Assembly: GCF_900101885.1 (NCBI RefSeq) | Contig: NZ_FNAN01000004.1 | Coordinates: forward strand, 310,001 to 374,000 | Source: Dyadobacter soli | Lineage (GTDB): Bacteria > Bacteroidota > Bacteroidia > Cytophagales > Spirosomataceae | Reading direction: 5' to 3' | Length of the DNA stretch: 64,000 bases | In this document: piece by piece, positions 1 to 8,345 of the stretch | Position numbering within the stretch: position 1 is the first letter of the stretch | Layout of the letters: each line of letters starts with the position of its first letter | Made by a program: the position numbers and the translations under genes | Notes under the pieces: generated by a model | What the model was told of the DNA's origin: nothing | Databases searched by the model: none | Seen by the model: the letters and a program-made list of their open reading frames with translations, nothing else

Positions 1-855
1 GACTTTGAATGCAAGTTTGTTGTTGAAGGCTTTCGCATATCGGATCGCCAGGTCGTAGAGCGGTTTCGCGCCAAGGTCGGTACCATCGCCGATGTGGTTG
101 ATGCCGAACTTGGTCTGGGCGCTCAGTCCCTGGTATTCAAAAGGATTTTTGGTGCGTGTATTAAGCATTCCGTTGAATGCAATCGGGCCGTACAATGCGG
201 ATGCCGCGCCCGGGATCAGTTCAGCGCTCTCGACGTCGATATCATGCGGACCGAACAGGTTACCCATCGCAAAACCCAGGCCCGAAGGCTGGTTATCAAC
301 GCCATCCACCAGTTGCAAAAAGCGGCTGTTACCCGTGGTATTGAACCCTCGGGTGTTGATTTGTTTGTAGGTTAAACTACTCGTCACCATATCGAGCGAT
401 TTCAGGTTTACTAAACCATCATAAAAATTGGCCGAAGGCGTCTGCTGGATAGCCCGGGAATCCATTTTCTCGATGCTCACCGGTGACCGCAGGATATTTT
501 CTTCCACGCGGGAAGCGGTAACCACCACCTGGTTGAGCTCCTCGATAGCCGGTACCAGATTGATCCGCAAGCTCTCCGAAGATGCCACTTCCTTTTCCTG
601 CCGCGCATAGCCCATAAGTGAGATGAGCAGCGTCGCGGGGGTATTGGTTTTTAATTCAAAATAACCCTCAGCATTGGTAATGGTGCCGGTGTTCCTGCCT
701 TTGACGGAAACCGAAACACCCGAAACAGGCTTTTGCGAGTCATTATCAAAGATATGCCCCGAAATTTTAGTCGCCTGCGCGACTGCATTCTGTGCCACGC
801 CCGTCGCGAAACACAGGTTGATGATGAGGAAGAGGATGGGTAAAAGTTTTTTCAT
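1..855 (-). CDS. TonB-dependent receptor, N-terminal part (cut by window start)
   Basis: This is the first 285 residues of an outer-membrane TonB-dependent receptor; the barrel continues beyond base 1. I translated it from the ATG whose complement is at 853-855. A signal peptide (MKKLLPILFLIINLCF, then a run ending AVAQA) is followed by a carboxypeptidase-like regulatory domain (about residues 31-105, with ISGHIFDND and GTITNAEGYFELK). The plug follows, with ELNQVVVTASRVEE, INTRGFN, LQLVDGVDNQ and AASALYGPIAFNGMLN, a clear plug signature. It starts 34 bases after the upstream AhpD-like gene on the same strand, so cotranscription is likely. The substrate cannot be told from this part. The family call is firm; the specificity is unknown. 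Confidence 0.93.
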   Translation of the reverse strand, partial: MKKLLPILFLIINLCFATGVAQNAVAQATKISGHIFDNDSQKPVSGVSVSVKGRNTGTITNAEGYFELKTNTPATLLISLMGYARQEKEVASSESLRINLVPAIEELNQVVVTASRVEENILRSPVSIEKMDSRAIQQTPSANFYDGLVNLKSLDMVTSSLTYKQINTRGFNTTGNSRFLQLVDGVDNQPSGLGFAMGNLFGPHDIDVESAELIPGAASALYGPIAFNGMLNTRTKNPFEYQGLSAQTKFGINHIGDGTDLGAKPLYDLAIRYAKAFNNKLAFKV

Positions 856-889
856 AGGTTAGGTTAAAATAGAAGTTCGATCTATTAGG

Positions 890-1465
890 TCAGGAAGGTT
901 GTGCTTGCTTTTTCAAATGGTCGTAGCCGTTAGGTAACCGGTTGTAACCGTATTGCACTAAACGTTGGCCGAGACCGGTGTAAAACTGGGGATCGGCAGG
1001 CGCCACAGTGGCCATGCCGTCGACATAGCGGTTATAGAGGCAAAAAAGCCCGGCGATCAGCACCGTGTCGTGGATTTCGGTATGCGTAGCGCCCTGTGCC
1101 TTTGCATTGGCTATCGATTCGGCGGTTACCGCTTTTCCGCCTTGCTGCACCTGTTTCGCGAGTTTCAGCAATGCTTTCATCTTGTCGCTCACCGGCGCGG
1201 CATCGATATCCTGCTTCATCACCTCGCAGGTTTCATTTTCACCTAGCAGCAAATCGGCCGCGGCTGTGTGCGCAGCGGTACAAAAACGGCACTCATTTTG
1301 ATGCGACACGATCGTCGCGATCAGCTCGCGCTCGGCAGGCGACAGCGAATTCTCGCCCCGCAAAATGAACTGCGTCAGCTGGCGTATAGGCTCGGCCGTT
1401 ACGCGGCTGTATTCCAGCAAACCGGTAATGCCGGGCAGATGCTCCGGTAAAGCGATATGTGGCAT
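890..1465 (-). CDS. AhpD-like carboxymuconolactone decarboxylase family protein
   Basis: A 191-residue all-helical protein of the CMD/AhpD superfamily, peroxidase-related. The core has HQNECRFCTAAH, giving a redox pair C59-x-x-C62 with H66, as in AhpD-type alkylhydroperoxidases that reduce peroxides through a cysteine pair. There is no signal peptide, so it should be cytoplasmic. The start MPHIALPEHLPG matches the start of the paralogue upstream (MAHIALPDESLPG), which fixes the ATG. It lies between that paralogue and the TonB receptor, all on the minus strand. An uncharacterised peroxidase-related role is the safest call; the partner reductant is not visible. Confidence 0.85.
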   Translation of the reverse strand: MPHIALPEHLPGITGLLEYSRVTAEPIRQLTQFILRGENSLSPAERELIATIVSHQNECRFCTAAHTAAADLLLGENETCEVMKQDIDAAPVSDKMKALLKLAKQVQQGGKAVTAESIANAKAQGATHTEIHDTVLIAGLFCLYNRYVDGMATVAPADPQFYTGLGQRLVQYGYNRLPNGYDHLKKQAQPS

Positions 1466-1503
1466 AGGAAGTTGTTCTGTAATGTGTAACGATAGGCGTT
1501 TTT

Positions 1504-1640
1504 GTCAGGAAATGGTCAGTAAGTTGTCATGTAGTTGTCAGGGATTGTCAGAGCAATGACTCCTAATAACAACCCTTGCCTACAAGTGACTAAACTTGAC
1601 TACAAATGACAAAACTTGACCATGAATGACCACTCTTGAC
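1504..1640. repeat. Phased GTCA/TGAC array between the two AhpD-like genes
   Basis: The gap between the paralogues is filled by short words in register. GTCA starts at 1504, 1515, 1526, 1537 and 1547. TGAC starts at 1557, then at 1587, 1597, 1607, 1617, 1627 and 1637, exactly ten bases apart, with decayed words (TAAC, TGCC) at 1567 and 1577. The two halves are reverse complements, so the transcript could fold as a hairpin in several registers. The array runs into the stop codon of the upstream gene. A related array lies at 39853-39924. No function is known to me. Confidence 0.8.
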
Positions 1641-2206
1641 TACACTTCCGCAACGTCCGCCTTGACCGGATACCGCACGTAACCCGTAAATGCCATCCGC
1701 TGCCCCATTTCACGATATGCCTCGTTCGCTTCCGGAGCCCAGGTACCGAGCCCGTCGACATAGCGGTTGAACATGCAGAAAGCCGCCGCGATCAGCACCG
1801 TGTCGTGGATTTCCTTGTCACCGGCTCCTTCTGCGCGGGCTGCGGCGATGTCCTCGTCCGTCACAGCTTTGCCGCTTTTCTGTACTTTGGCAGCGATATT
1901 CAGCAATGCGCGTAATTTGGGCGAGACTTCGATCTTTTGGAAACCGTCCTTAATGTCGTCGATCAGGCTCAGGTCATAACCTAAATGCGCCATCGCTGCC
2001 GAACCGTGCGAGGTATGGCAGAAATGCGTGTCATTGAGCAGCGACACATAGGAAGCGATCAGTTCGCGCTCGCCGCTTGGTAGGGGCGATTCGCCACGCA
2101 GCAGGGTTTCCGCGAGCAGTTGCAGCGGGCCAGCCGTTTCCGGCCGGAAGTGGAACAGTCCGACAATGCCGGGCAGCGATTCATCGGGTAGAGCAATATG
2201 CGCCAT
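1640..2206 (-). CDS. AhpD-like family protein lacking one redox cysteine
   Basis: A 188-residue paralogue of the next gene, alignable along its length (PLPSGERELIASYVSLLND against SLSPAERELIATIVSHQNE; IHDTVLIA shared). The start is placed at the ATG complementing 2204-2206, because MAHIALPDE aligns with the start of the paralogue; 18 upstream codons are open but look non-coding. The redox site reads NDTHFCHTSH: the first cysteine is replaced by T60, while C63 and H67 remain. A two-cysteine AhpD mechanism therefore looks impossible, and a one-cysteine or non-redox role is likely. First gene of the probable run into the TonB receptor. Confidence 0.83.
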   Translation of the reverse strand: MAHIALPDESLPGIVGLFHFRPETAGPLQLLAETLLRGESPLPSGERELIASYVSLLNDTHFCHTSHGSAAMAHLGYDLSLIDDIKDGFQKIEVSPKLRALLNIAAKVQKSGKAVTDEDIAAARAEGAGDKEIHDTVLIAAAFCMFNRYVDGLGTWAPEANEAYREMGQRMAFTGYVRYPVKADVAEV

Positions 2207-2349
2207 TTGAGGAAGAATTTCTGGGTTAGTAAATCGGTCTTTCCTCCTGTTTACGCGCACTCACAGGTGCAATCTTGCGCATACAAGTATATACCCAACG
2301 TACACACACGGACGTCCGCAATTTCAGGAAGGAATAAGAAAAAGATGAA

Positions 2350-2907
2350 CTAGGCCAGATCTGGCGGCGGGGATGGTATGGAGTAATATTTTTCAGGCAG
2401 AACAGATCTGACGGAAAATTGCAGGGGCCCATTTTTCGATGGCTCCCATTCCAGCACGTAGAACGTATGCTGGCGACCGGCGGTCATATATTCTTTGAGG
2501 AAATGCTTTAAAACATTCGAATGGGCGTCATTCTGTGTGCCCGATGCCTGGCCCGTCACCTGGTCGTTGATTTTCGAAACGAGGTCCGAAAAGCGATCGC
2601 GGGCATTCTGATCGAACTCGCAGTGTACGTACATCGTATCGTTGATCAACTGCCGGCTTTTCATCTGGTAAAACTGGCCTTCATGCTCGATTTGCCCCTG
2701 AACGGGCTCCGGAGCGTCCCAGTCGTTCTGGTAAGGCACCGCCACCGGCACTTTGATTACAATATCCACGGAACCAGCCGCTTGCTCAACGAAATCACTT
2801 CCCGCTGCACTAATGGTATAGTGCTTTTCCGACAGGTAGACTATCGAATAGCCTACCATGTTATAAAGCAACAGCCCCAGCAGCAATATAGAAATGATCC
2901 TGCGCAA
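2350..2907 (-). CDS. Hypothetical membrane-anchored protein
   Basis: I do not recognise the family. I place the start at a TTG (complement of 2905-2907), giving 185 residues that open RRIISILLLGLLLYNMVGYSI, a single N-terminal membrane span. The soluble remainder follows (IVIKVPVAVPYQND, GQFYQMKSRQLINDTMYVHC, a C-terminal EWEPS). An ATG at 3012 is in frame, but the extra 35 residues look non-coding, and a promoter-like TACATTTG sits between the two starts at 2940-2947. The protein would be anchored in the inner membrane with its body outside. It stands alone, divergent from the exported-protein cluster to its right. Confidence 0.6.
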   Translation of the reverse strand: MRRIISILLLGLLLYNMVGYSIVYLSEKHYTISAAGSDFVEQAAGSVDIVIKVPVAVPYQNDWDAPEPVQGQIEHEGQFYQMKSRQLINDTMYVHCEFDQNARDRFSDLVSKINDQVTGQASGTQNDAHSNVLKHFLKEYMTAGRQHTFYVLEWEPSKNGPLQFSVRSVLPEKYYSIPSPPPDLA

Positions 2908-3364
2908 TGTTGAAATATTGAAATTTTGTGCGGTTTGTACAAATGTAGGGAAACAAGTGAAAAAACCATTGGGTTGGCTTTTAAAAGTTTCAGCAATACC
3001 AGGTTCCGCCATATCTACCTGTTATCTGACTGTATACCTATATGGCAGACCGTTACTTCGTCCTTCGATTTTAACCGTCTGCTAAATGATCAGGTACCCA
3101 TGCTCATTCCTTCAAAAACCGCATTGAATTATTGAAATAATACCTTGATATTATCCCAATATCGCACTCCAACACACCCATTCGGGAAAATAAAACATCA
3201 GGAAAAAGGGCAAAAATAACTGCCCTGTAAGGTTATGCCCTGCCCGGCATCTGCGCTCTTCCTCTGAGCGCGGACGTCGTCGAATAGGACGGAAGAATGG
3301 ATGCAGCCCTTCCGAACCTCACGTTGTGCATCGATCAAATCTTTAACCAAACACACATTTGAAC
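2908..3364. other. Non-coding gap between divergent genes
   Basis: About 450 bases with no convincing gene. It holds the promoter-like element at 2940-2947 and two small hairpins: AGGGCA/TGCCCT at 3207-3212 and 3221-3226, and GCGCTC/GAGCGC at 3253-3258 and 3266-3271. The hairpins could lie in the 5' leader of the three tandem exported-protein genes. No good TAnnTTTG was found for that operon. Confidence 0.5.
2940..2947 (-). promoter_or_regulatory. Putative promoter -7 element (TACATTTG)
   Basis: On the minus strand the bases read TACATTTG, a match to the Bacteroidota TAnnTTTG element. It lies 33 bases before the TTG chosen as start of the membrane protein and inside the longer reading from 3012, so it supports the shorter protein. 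No clear -33 element was seen. Confidence 0.4.
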
Positions 3365-3793
3365 ATGAAAAGAAAAATTGTCTCCTGCGCCAGCGCATTA
3401 TTCTTTCTGGCCATTTTCAATTGCAAACGCGATAAGCCTGATCCTGAATGCCGGGATGCTTCGTGTTGTAATCCCTTTAACTACGATTATGTGGAGTACA
3501 TCGTCGATGAGCCAGTGGCGTTGACAGGGCCTCCGTATGACGTGGTCTATTCCTTTCATTTTACTCGGAAATTCCCGACAGAAAGGCGAGAGCATTATTG
3601 GACCACTGGTGCGCTCGTCTGCGAAAAGTCTCTCATCAAGCTCGCAGGCTTTCCACCTACATACGACGCTAAGAAAGAACCCAAATCATTCCCATACAGG
3701 GTTTCTGGAAAGTTAATGGACTGGAACAGAGAGAAATACCTCGACTTGCCGATCCTCGCACTTTACATCGATAAAATCGAAAAAGTTAATTAA
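3365..3793 (+). CDS. Small exported cysteine-containing protein, copy 1
   Basis: A 142-residue secreted or lipid-anchored protein of unknown family, first of three tandem copies. The start is the ATG giving MKRKIVSCASALFFLAIFNC, because this sequence opens all three copies; an ATG two codons upstream is also in frame. The signal-like segment ends FNC, a poor lipobox, so lipidation is uncertain. Conserved blocks are CRDASCC, EYI.DEPV, GPPY, CEKSL, SFPYRVSGKL.DW and IDKIEK. This copy differs from the other two mainly in the middle. It lies 13 bases from copy 2 and upstream of an M4 protease, so an inhibitor, chaperone or substrate role is possible but is inference. Confidence 0.75.
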   Translation: MKRKIVSCASALFFLAIFNCKRDKPDPECRDASCCNPFNYDYVEYIVDEPVALTGPPYDVVYSFHFTRKFPTERREHYWTTGALVCEKSLIKLAGFPPTYDAKKEPKSFPYRVSGKLMDWNREKYLDLPILALYIDKIEKVN

Positions 3794-3806
3794 ACCACAC
3801 TTATAT

Positions 3807-4238
3807 ATGAAAAGAAAAATTGTCTCCTGTGCCAGCGCATTATTCTTTCTGGCCATTTTCAATTGCAAGCGCGATAAGCCTGATCCTGAATGCCGGGATG
3901 CTTCGTGTTGCCTTCCTTTTTTCAATGCGCATGTGGAGTACATCCAAGACGAACCTGTATCGTTAATTGGGCCACCCTATATTTCCGACTATGCTTTTCA
4001 TTTTTCAAGAAAGCTCCCTAGTCGCCCCCCACGTAAAGAATATGTCTCTCACATTTCGGGCATCTGTGAAAAATCTCTTTATAAACTCGAAGGATTTCCT
4101 TTGACACATAAAAGCATAAGCGGACCAGATTCATTTCCATATCGCGTATCGGGCAAGCTTGTGGATTGGACTCAGGAAAAACTCATCGGAACACCAATCC
4201 TACATTTGTTCATAGACAAAATCGAAAAAATTAATTAA
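3807..4238 (+). CDS. Small exported cysteine-containing protein, copy 2
   Basis: A 143-residue paralogue. Its first 36 codons are almost base-for-base identical to copy 1, and the next section (LPFFNAHVEYIQDEPVSL) is shared with copy 3 rather than copy 1, so the three genes form a mosaic. The same exported N-terminus ends FNCKRDKPD. The spacer before it (TTAATTAAACCACACTTA then ATG) is also copied before copy 3, so the duplicated unit includes the translation start region. It probably shares one transcript with its neighbours. Function unknown. Confidence 0.75.
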   Translation: MKRKIVSCASALFFLAIFNCKRDKPDPECRDASCCLPFFNAHVEYIQDEPVSLIGPPYISDYAFHFSRKLPSRPPRKEYVSHISGICEKSLYKLEGFPLTHKSISGPDSFPYRVSGKLVDWTQEKLIGTPILHLFIDKIEKIN

Positions 4239-4250
4239 ACCACACTTAAC

Positions 4251-4682
4251 ATGAAAAGAAAATTAGTCTCCTGTGCCAGCGCATTATTCTTTCTGGCCGT
4301 TTTCAATTGCAAACGCGATAAGCCTGATCCGGAGTGCCGGGATGCTTCGTGTTGCCTTCCTTTTTTCAATGCGCATGTGGAGTACATCCAAGACGAACCT
4401 GTATCGTTGACAGGCCCACCTTACTTTTCTGACTATTCTCTTAATTTTTCAAGAAAGTTTCCTAGTCGACCTCTGCGCGAGGGCTATGTCTCTGACAGAT
4501 CAGGTATCTGTGAAAAATCTCTTTACAAAATCGAAGGATTTTCATTAACGCATAAAAGCAAAGCCGAGCCCGATTCATTTCCATATCGCGTGTCGGGCAA
4601 ACTTGTGGATTGGACCGAGGAAAAACTTGCGGATCTACCAATCTTGACACTGTACATTGACAAAATCGAAAAAAACAATTAA
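4251..4682 (+). CDS. Small exported cysteine-containing protein, copy 3
   Basis: A 143-residue third copy, closest to copy 2. It keeps the exported N-terminus (MKRKLVSCASALFF), CRDASCCLPFFNAH, GPPYFSDYS, GICEKSLYKIEGF and the end LTLYIDKIEK. It ends 14 bases before the M4 protease, whose own upstream bases (CAATTAACACACTTG) resemble the copied spacer, suggesting that all four genes are read together. Base composition is AT-richer than the nearby core genes. Function unknown. Confidence 0.75.
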   Translation: MKRKLVSCASALFFLAVFNCKRDKPDPECRDASCCLPFFNAHVEYIQDEPVSLTGPPYFSDYSLNFSRKFPSRPLREGYVSDRSGICEKSLYKIEGFSLTHKSKAEPDSFPYRVSGKLVDWTEEKLADLPILTLYIDKIEKNN

Positions 4683-4696
4683 CACACTTGCAAAAA

Positions 4697-7600
4697 ATGA
4701 AAACACTATTAAAATCTTCTTTCTGCGTAATACTCGCAGCGTTAGCCATCAATTGTTTGGCTCAACCAAAATACAATCCTCACTATCGGAATCACCGGGA
4801 CGCCTCCTTTGATTCACTTTTCAGTAGGATGACCGACTATGGCTGGCTGTTTTTAAAAGACGACGCGGCCACAAGAATCGCACCGGATACATTTGCAGTA
4901 CGATATGCTACTCAACTTGGATTATCGGAAGGATATGAACTTAGACTAGTTAGCGACATCACCGACACGACGGAAGACACCAGAATCACCATGCGGCATC
5001 AGCTTTTTCAGGTGTACTACAAAAATGTCCTAGTAGAAGGTAACGAGTTCACTCTACATTCCATTGAAAATGTATTGAAAACTGCACACGGGAAGATTGT
5101 AGCTGAACTGAATGTGGATGTGTCCGGAGGAATTGATGCAGGCGTTGCCTTGCAAGCTGCGCTGGAAAAGCAAGGACTAACACGAGAAAGTTTTGACGAT
5201 GTTATACTTCCGATAGGTTCATTGATCCTTGCACGACAGGACGAGCATTTCCTTAAAGAAAGTTACCGGCTCGCCTGGGTATTCGACCTAAAATCGGAGA
5301 AGATCGAAGCACCTTACCGGGTATATGTGGACGCCAGAACCGGCAGTATCTTGAAAAACGTGCCACTATTTATGAACTGTTTCGTGAAAGTAGATGAAAT
5401 AACGGCGCGACCAGAACAGCTCAAAATAGGATTGAGAACCTTGTCAAACTGGACTGCGTCAACTATGCTTCCCAATTACAATCGCTATATGAATGGCCAG
5501 CCTAATGTTATTTTCGAAACCGAGCAGGTAGGAGCCCAGTACAGGTTGAGTGCATACAATAACAAATTAAATACTCGAATCGATATCAATCATACAGGCC
5601 AATGGAATTCCAATCCTGACGTCTTCAACCCTAATAGCAACTGGGCGAATAGCAATCACAATGCTACAACCGCCCATTGGCTTGCGCAAAAAAACTACGA
5701 AATGTATCAATCATTGTTCCTAAGAAATGGGTATGACGGGAATGGGGCGTACCCAAAGGTTTTGGTTGAATGTAATTTTATGGACGCACAATGGGATGGT
5801 TCGGATATGGTTCGATTCGGGTATGCTCCCAATTCAAATAGTTTAGTCACTGCAGACATCTTCGGACATGAGCATGGTCATGCACTTATCCAAAAAATGG
5901 TCAATTTGACATATCAGGGAGAGTCAGGAGCAATAAATGAATCCATTTCAGATATTATGGGAGCCACACTCGAGTTTCACCTCTTGGGGCCAAATGGCAA
6001 TTATGGAATAGCAGAGGACGCCGATCAACTAAGAAGTATGTCAAATCCTCGGCAATCCTTTTCCAACTGGGGCAATGCGGGCCATGCTCAACCGGACACC
6101 TATCTTGGCCCCGACTGGCTACCAACCAATGACCCTTCCGATAACGGCGGCGTACACCGCAACAGCGGCGTCATGAACAAATGGTATTGGTACATGCGCA
6201 CGGGCGGGCCCACAGGTACGCCGCTGGATTATGCGAAACCCGCCAAGGTTGTGTACCGGGCCATGCAGTTCTACCTGCATTCCAATTCCACCTATTTCGA
6301 TGCGGCAGAAGCAACGGTGCAAGGTGCGATCGATGCGTATGGTGCCTGCTCCGACATCGCGCGGCAGGCGGCGTATGCATGGACGCAGGTGGGAATTTCG
6401 TTCATTACTCCTTGTACCGACTGCAACTTTACGATCTCCACCAGCGCTTCGCCAGCCGCACCCGCGTGCGGAGCGCCGGTAACGTTGTCTGCGAACTGCT
6501 CCGGCTCTGGGTGCCCGCACATCAGCAGCCATCAATGGACAGGCAATGGCGTGGTGCAGAATGGCAAGTCCATTACCATCAATGCGCCTGCGGTACCAGG
6601 GTCGTACACATACAATATGAGTACCATTAAAAACGGTTGCATGCTGAATGTCGCACCGCTCAGTCTCACGACGCAAAACAGCTGCAACTTCAATGTCTCG
6701 GCATCGAACAGCAACGGTAACCCGGCTCCGGGTCAGGGCTTGCAGTTGCTTTACAGCTGCTCCGGAGGCGATTGTGGCGGTGTTACTTACGCGTGGAGCG
6801 GAAATGGGGCCAATGGCAGCGCATCGCCGCTCAATATCAATGCTCCCGGCGCGGCGGGCAACTATACCTACACGGTTACCGCTACCAGAAACGGGTGCGG
6901 TTCCAAAACTGCCACGACGAACATCAGCGTCGGTGGCGGAGGCGCGCTGAATGCCTGCATCGAGTCCGAAAATGCTAACGGCAACGGACCGGTAACCAGT
7001 GACCCCAATGCCTCCAACGGGCAGACGCGCGGCGCTGAAAACAATGCCAACCACTACGTCGATTATATGGTTACCGGGGTTCCTTCCAATGGGGTATATG
7101 CCGTGAAGCTCCGGTACTATTCGTCTGGCACGCCGGTTGTAAGTGTAAGTGTCAACGGCGGCGGCGGGCAGACGGTCAACCTGGCCAACTCCGGCTCGTG
7201 GAACATCGTCTGGACGGAACAATCATTTAATGTCAACCTCAGCGCAGGCACCAATACCATTAAGATCCAGGGCATCGGCGGAGGCAGTTGCCGGCAGGAC
7301 AAGATTTGCGTCACCGGAGGAAGCGGCTGCAACCCGCCGAACCCACCAGCCGTGAGTGCAAATCCTTCCACCATTAACGCAGGTGCTTCCAGCTCACTCT
7401 CGGCAAGCAATTGCAACGGAACGATTACCTGGTCCAACGGCCTGGGCAATAGCAGCTCGGTGAATGTATCCCCGGGATCAACCACGGCCTATTCTGCCAC
7501 GTGTACGGTGAATGGCTGTACGAGTAACCCCGCGACAGTGACCGTGACGGTAAATGGCTCGCCCAATTTCAGCCAATGCAAAGAATCTGAATTATCAGCT

Positions 7601-8236
7601 GGCACCGGGCCCATAACCAGTGACCCGAACGCCTCGAACGGCCAAACGCGCGGCGAGGGAAACAATGCCAATCATTATGTCGACTACCCCATTACAGGAG
7701 TGCCCACGGCCGGTACTTATTATGTGAAGCTCCGATACTATTCGTCCGCGGCTTTCTCGGTAGCCGTGCAGGTGAACGGTGGAAATGCTCAAACCATCAG
7801 CCTACCCAATTCCGGCTCGTGGAATATCGTGTGGACCGAGCAAACATTTAGTGTCAATCTCAGCGCAGGCAACAATACGATCCGTATCCAGGGAGCAGGC
7901 GGCGGAAGTTGCCGGCAGGACCGCATTTGCGTCAACAGCAATGGCAATGCCAGAATGGGTGCTGATGACCTGGAAACCAAGCCCGTCGCTGACCTTCTTA
8001 TCTCACCCAATCCCAATTCTGGGGAATTCGAGGTTTCCTATTATCTGAATAAAGGAGAAAAAACCGAGCTGTCCGTGCTGGATATGCGCGGTAACGTGCA
8101 TTTCAGGCAAGTGCTTTCCGGCGAGGGAATGCACCGTCAAAAGATTTCATTATCGAATGTTCCTTCCGGCACTTACCTGGTGCAGATAAAGGGAGAAAGC
8201 GGCAGTATCTCTACGCGGACCGTCATTCTAAAATAG
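4697..8236 (+). CDS. Secreted M4 (thermolysin-like) metalloprotease with carbohydrate-binding modules and T9SS tail
   Basis: A 1179-residue extracellular zinc protease. The start is the ATG giving MKTLLKSSFCVILAALA, a signal peptide; a TTG three codons earlier is less likely. An FTP/PepSY-like propeptide lies at about 60-230. The catalytic domain has H391-E392-H-G-H395 and E415 in GAINESISD, 20 residues on, exactly the thermolysin spacing; H487 in GGVHRNSGV matches the transition-state histidine. Ig/PKD-like domains follow, then two near-identical CBM6-like modules (about 750-875 and 960-1080, each with NASNGQTRG and GGGSCRQD), and a type IX sorting domain ending SGTYLVQIKG..TRTVILK. Base composition changes sharply near 6110, inside the catalytic domain. 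Confidence 0.93.
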   Translation: MKTLLKSSFCVILAALAINCLAQPKYNPHYRNHRDASFDSLFSRMTDYGWLFLKDDAATRIAPDTFAVRYATQLGLSEGYELRLVSDITDTTEDTRITMRHQLFQVYYKNVLVEGNEFTLHSIENVLKTAHGKIVAELNVDVSGGIDAGVALQAALEKQGLTRESFDDVILPIGSLILARQDEHFLKESYRLAWVFDLKSEKIEAPYRVYVDARTGSILKNVPLFMNCFVKVDEITARPEQLKIGLRTLSNWTASTMLPNYNRYMNGQPNVIFETEQVGAQYRLSAYNNKLNTRIDINHTGQWNSNPDVFNPNSNWANSNHNATTAHWLAQKNYEMYQSLFLRNGYDGNGAYPKVLVECNFMDAQWDGSDMVRFGYAPNSNSLVTADIFGHEHGHALIQKMVNLTYQGESGAINESISDIMGATLEFHLLGPNGNYGIAEDADQLRSMSNPRQSFSNWGNAGHAQPDTYLGPDWLPTNDPSDNGGVHRNSGVMNKWYWYMRTGGPTGTPLDYAKPAKVVYRAMQFYLHSNSTYFDAAEATVQGAIDAYGACSDIARQAAYAWTQVGISFITPCTDCNFTISTSASPAAPACGAPVTLSANCSGSGCPHISSHQWTGNGVVQNGKSITINAPAVPGSYTYNMSTIKNGCMLNVAPLSLTTQNSCNFNVSASNSNGNPAPGQGLQLLYSCSGGDCGGVTYAWSGNGANGSASPLNINAPGAAGNYTYTVTATRNGCGSKTATTNISVGGGGALNACIESENANGNGPVTSDPNASNGQTRGAENNANHYVDYMVTGVPSNGVYAVKLRYYSSGTPVVSVSVNGGGGQTVNLANSGSWNIVWTEQSFNVNLSAGTNTIKIQGIGGGSCRQDKICVTGGSGCNPPNPPAVSANPSTINAGASSSLSASNCNGTITWSNGLGNSSSVNVSPGSTTAYSATCTVNGCTSNPATVTVTVNGSPNFSQCKESELSAGTGPITSDPNASNGQTRGEGNNANHYVDYPITGVPTAGTYYVKLRYYSSAAFSVAVQVNGGNAQTISLPNSGSWNIVWTEQTFSVNLSAGNNTIRIQGAGGGSCRQDRICVNSNGNARMGADDLETKPVADLLISPNPNSGEFEVSYYLNKGEKTELSVLDMRGNVHFRQVLSGEGMHRQKISLSNVPSGTYLVQIKGESGSISTRTVILK

Positions 8237-8345
8237 GGAAGCTTGCCGATTCGATCCGGCTGGTGCATTGGCGCCGGCCGGTCAAAACCTGCTCGCAAGC
8301 GGGATAAATCGTAGTCTGTAAATCATTCATTTTAACTGATATGCT

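Noticed and set aside
1504..1640. CRISPR-like repeats
   Set aside because: Words are 4-6 bases at 10-11 base pitch with no spacers of constant length and no cas genes nearby.
3198..3398. 66-codon open frame on the minus strand before the exported proteins
   Set aside because: It runs into the start of copy 1, and its translation shows no features; treated as non-coding.
6119..7222. 367-codon open frame antisense to the protease C-terminal part
   Set aside because: It appears only where the protease gene becomes GC-rich and has no family features.
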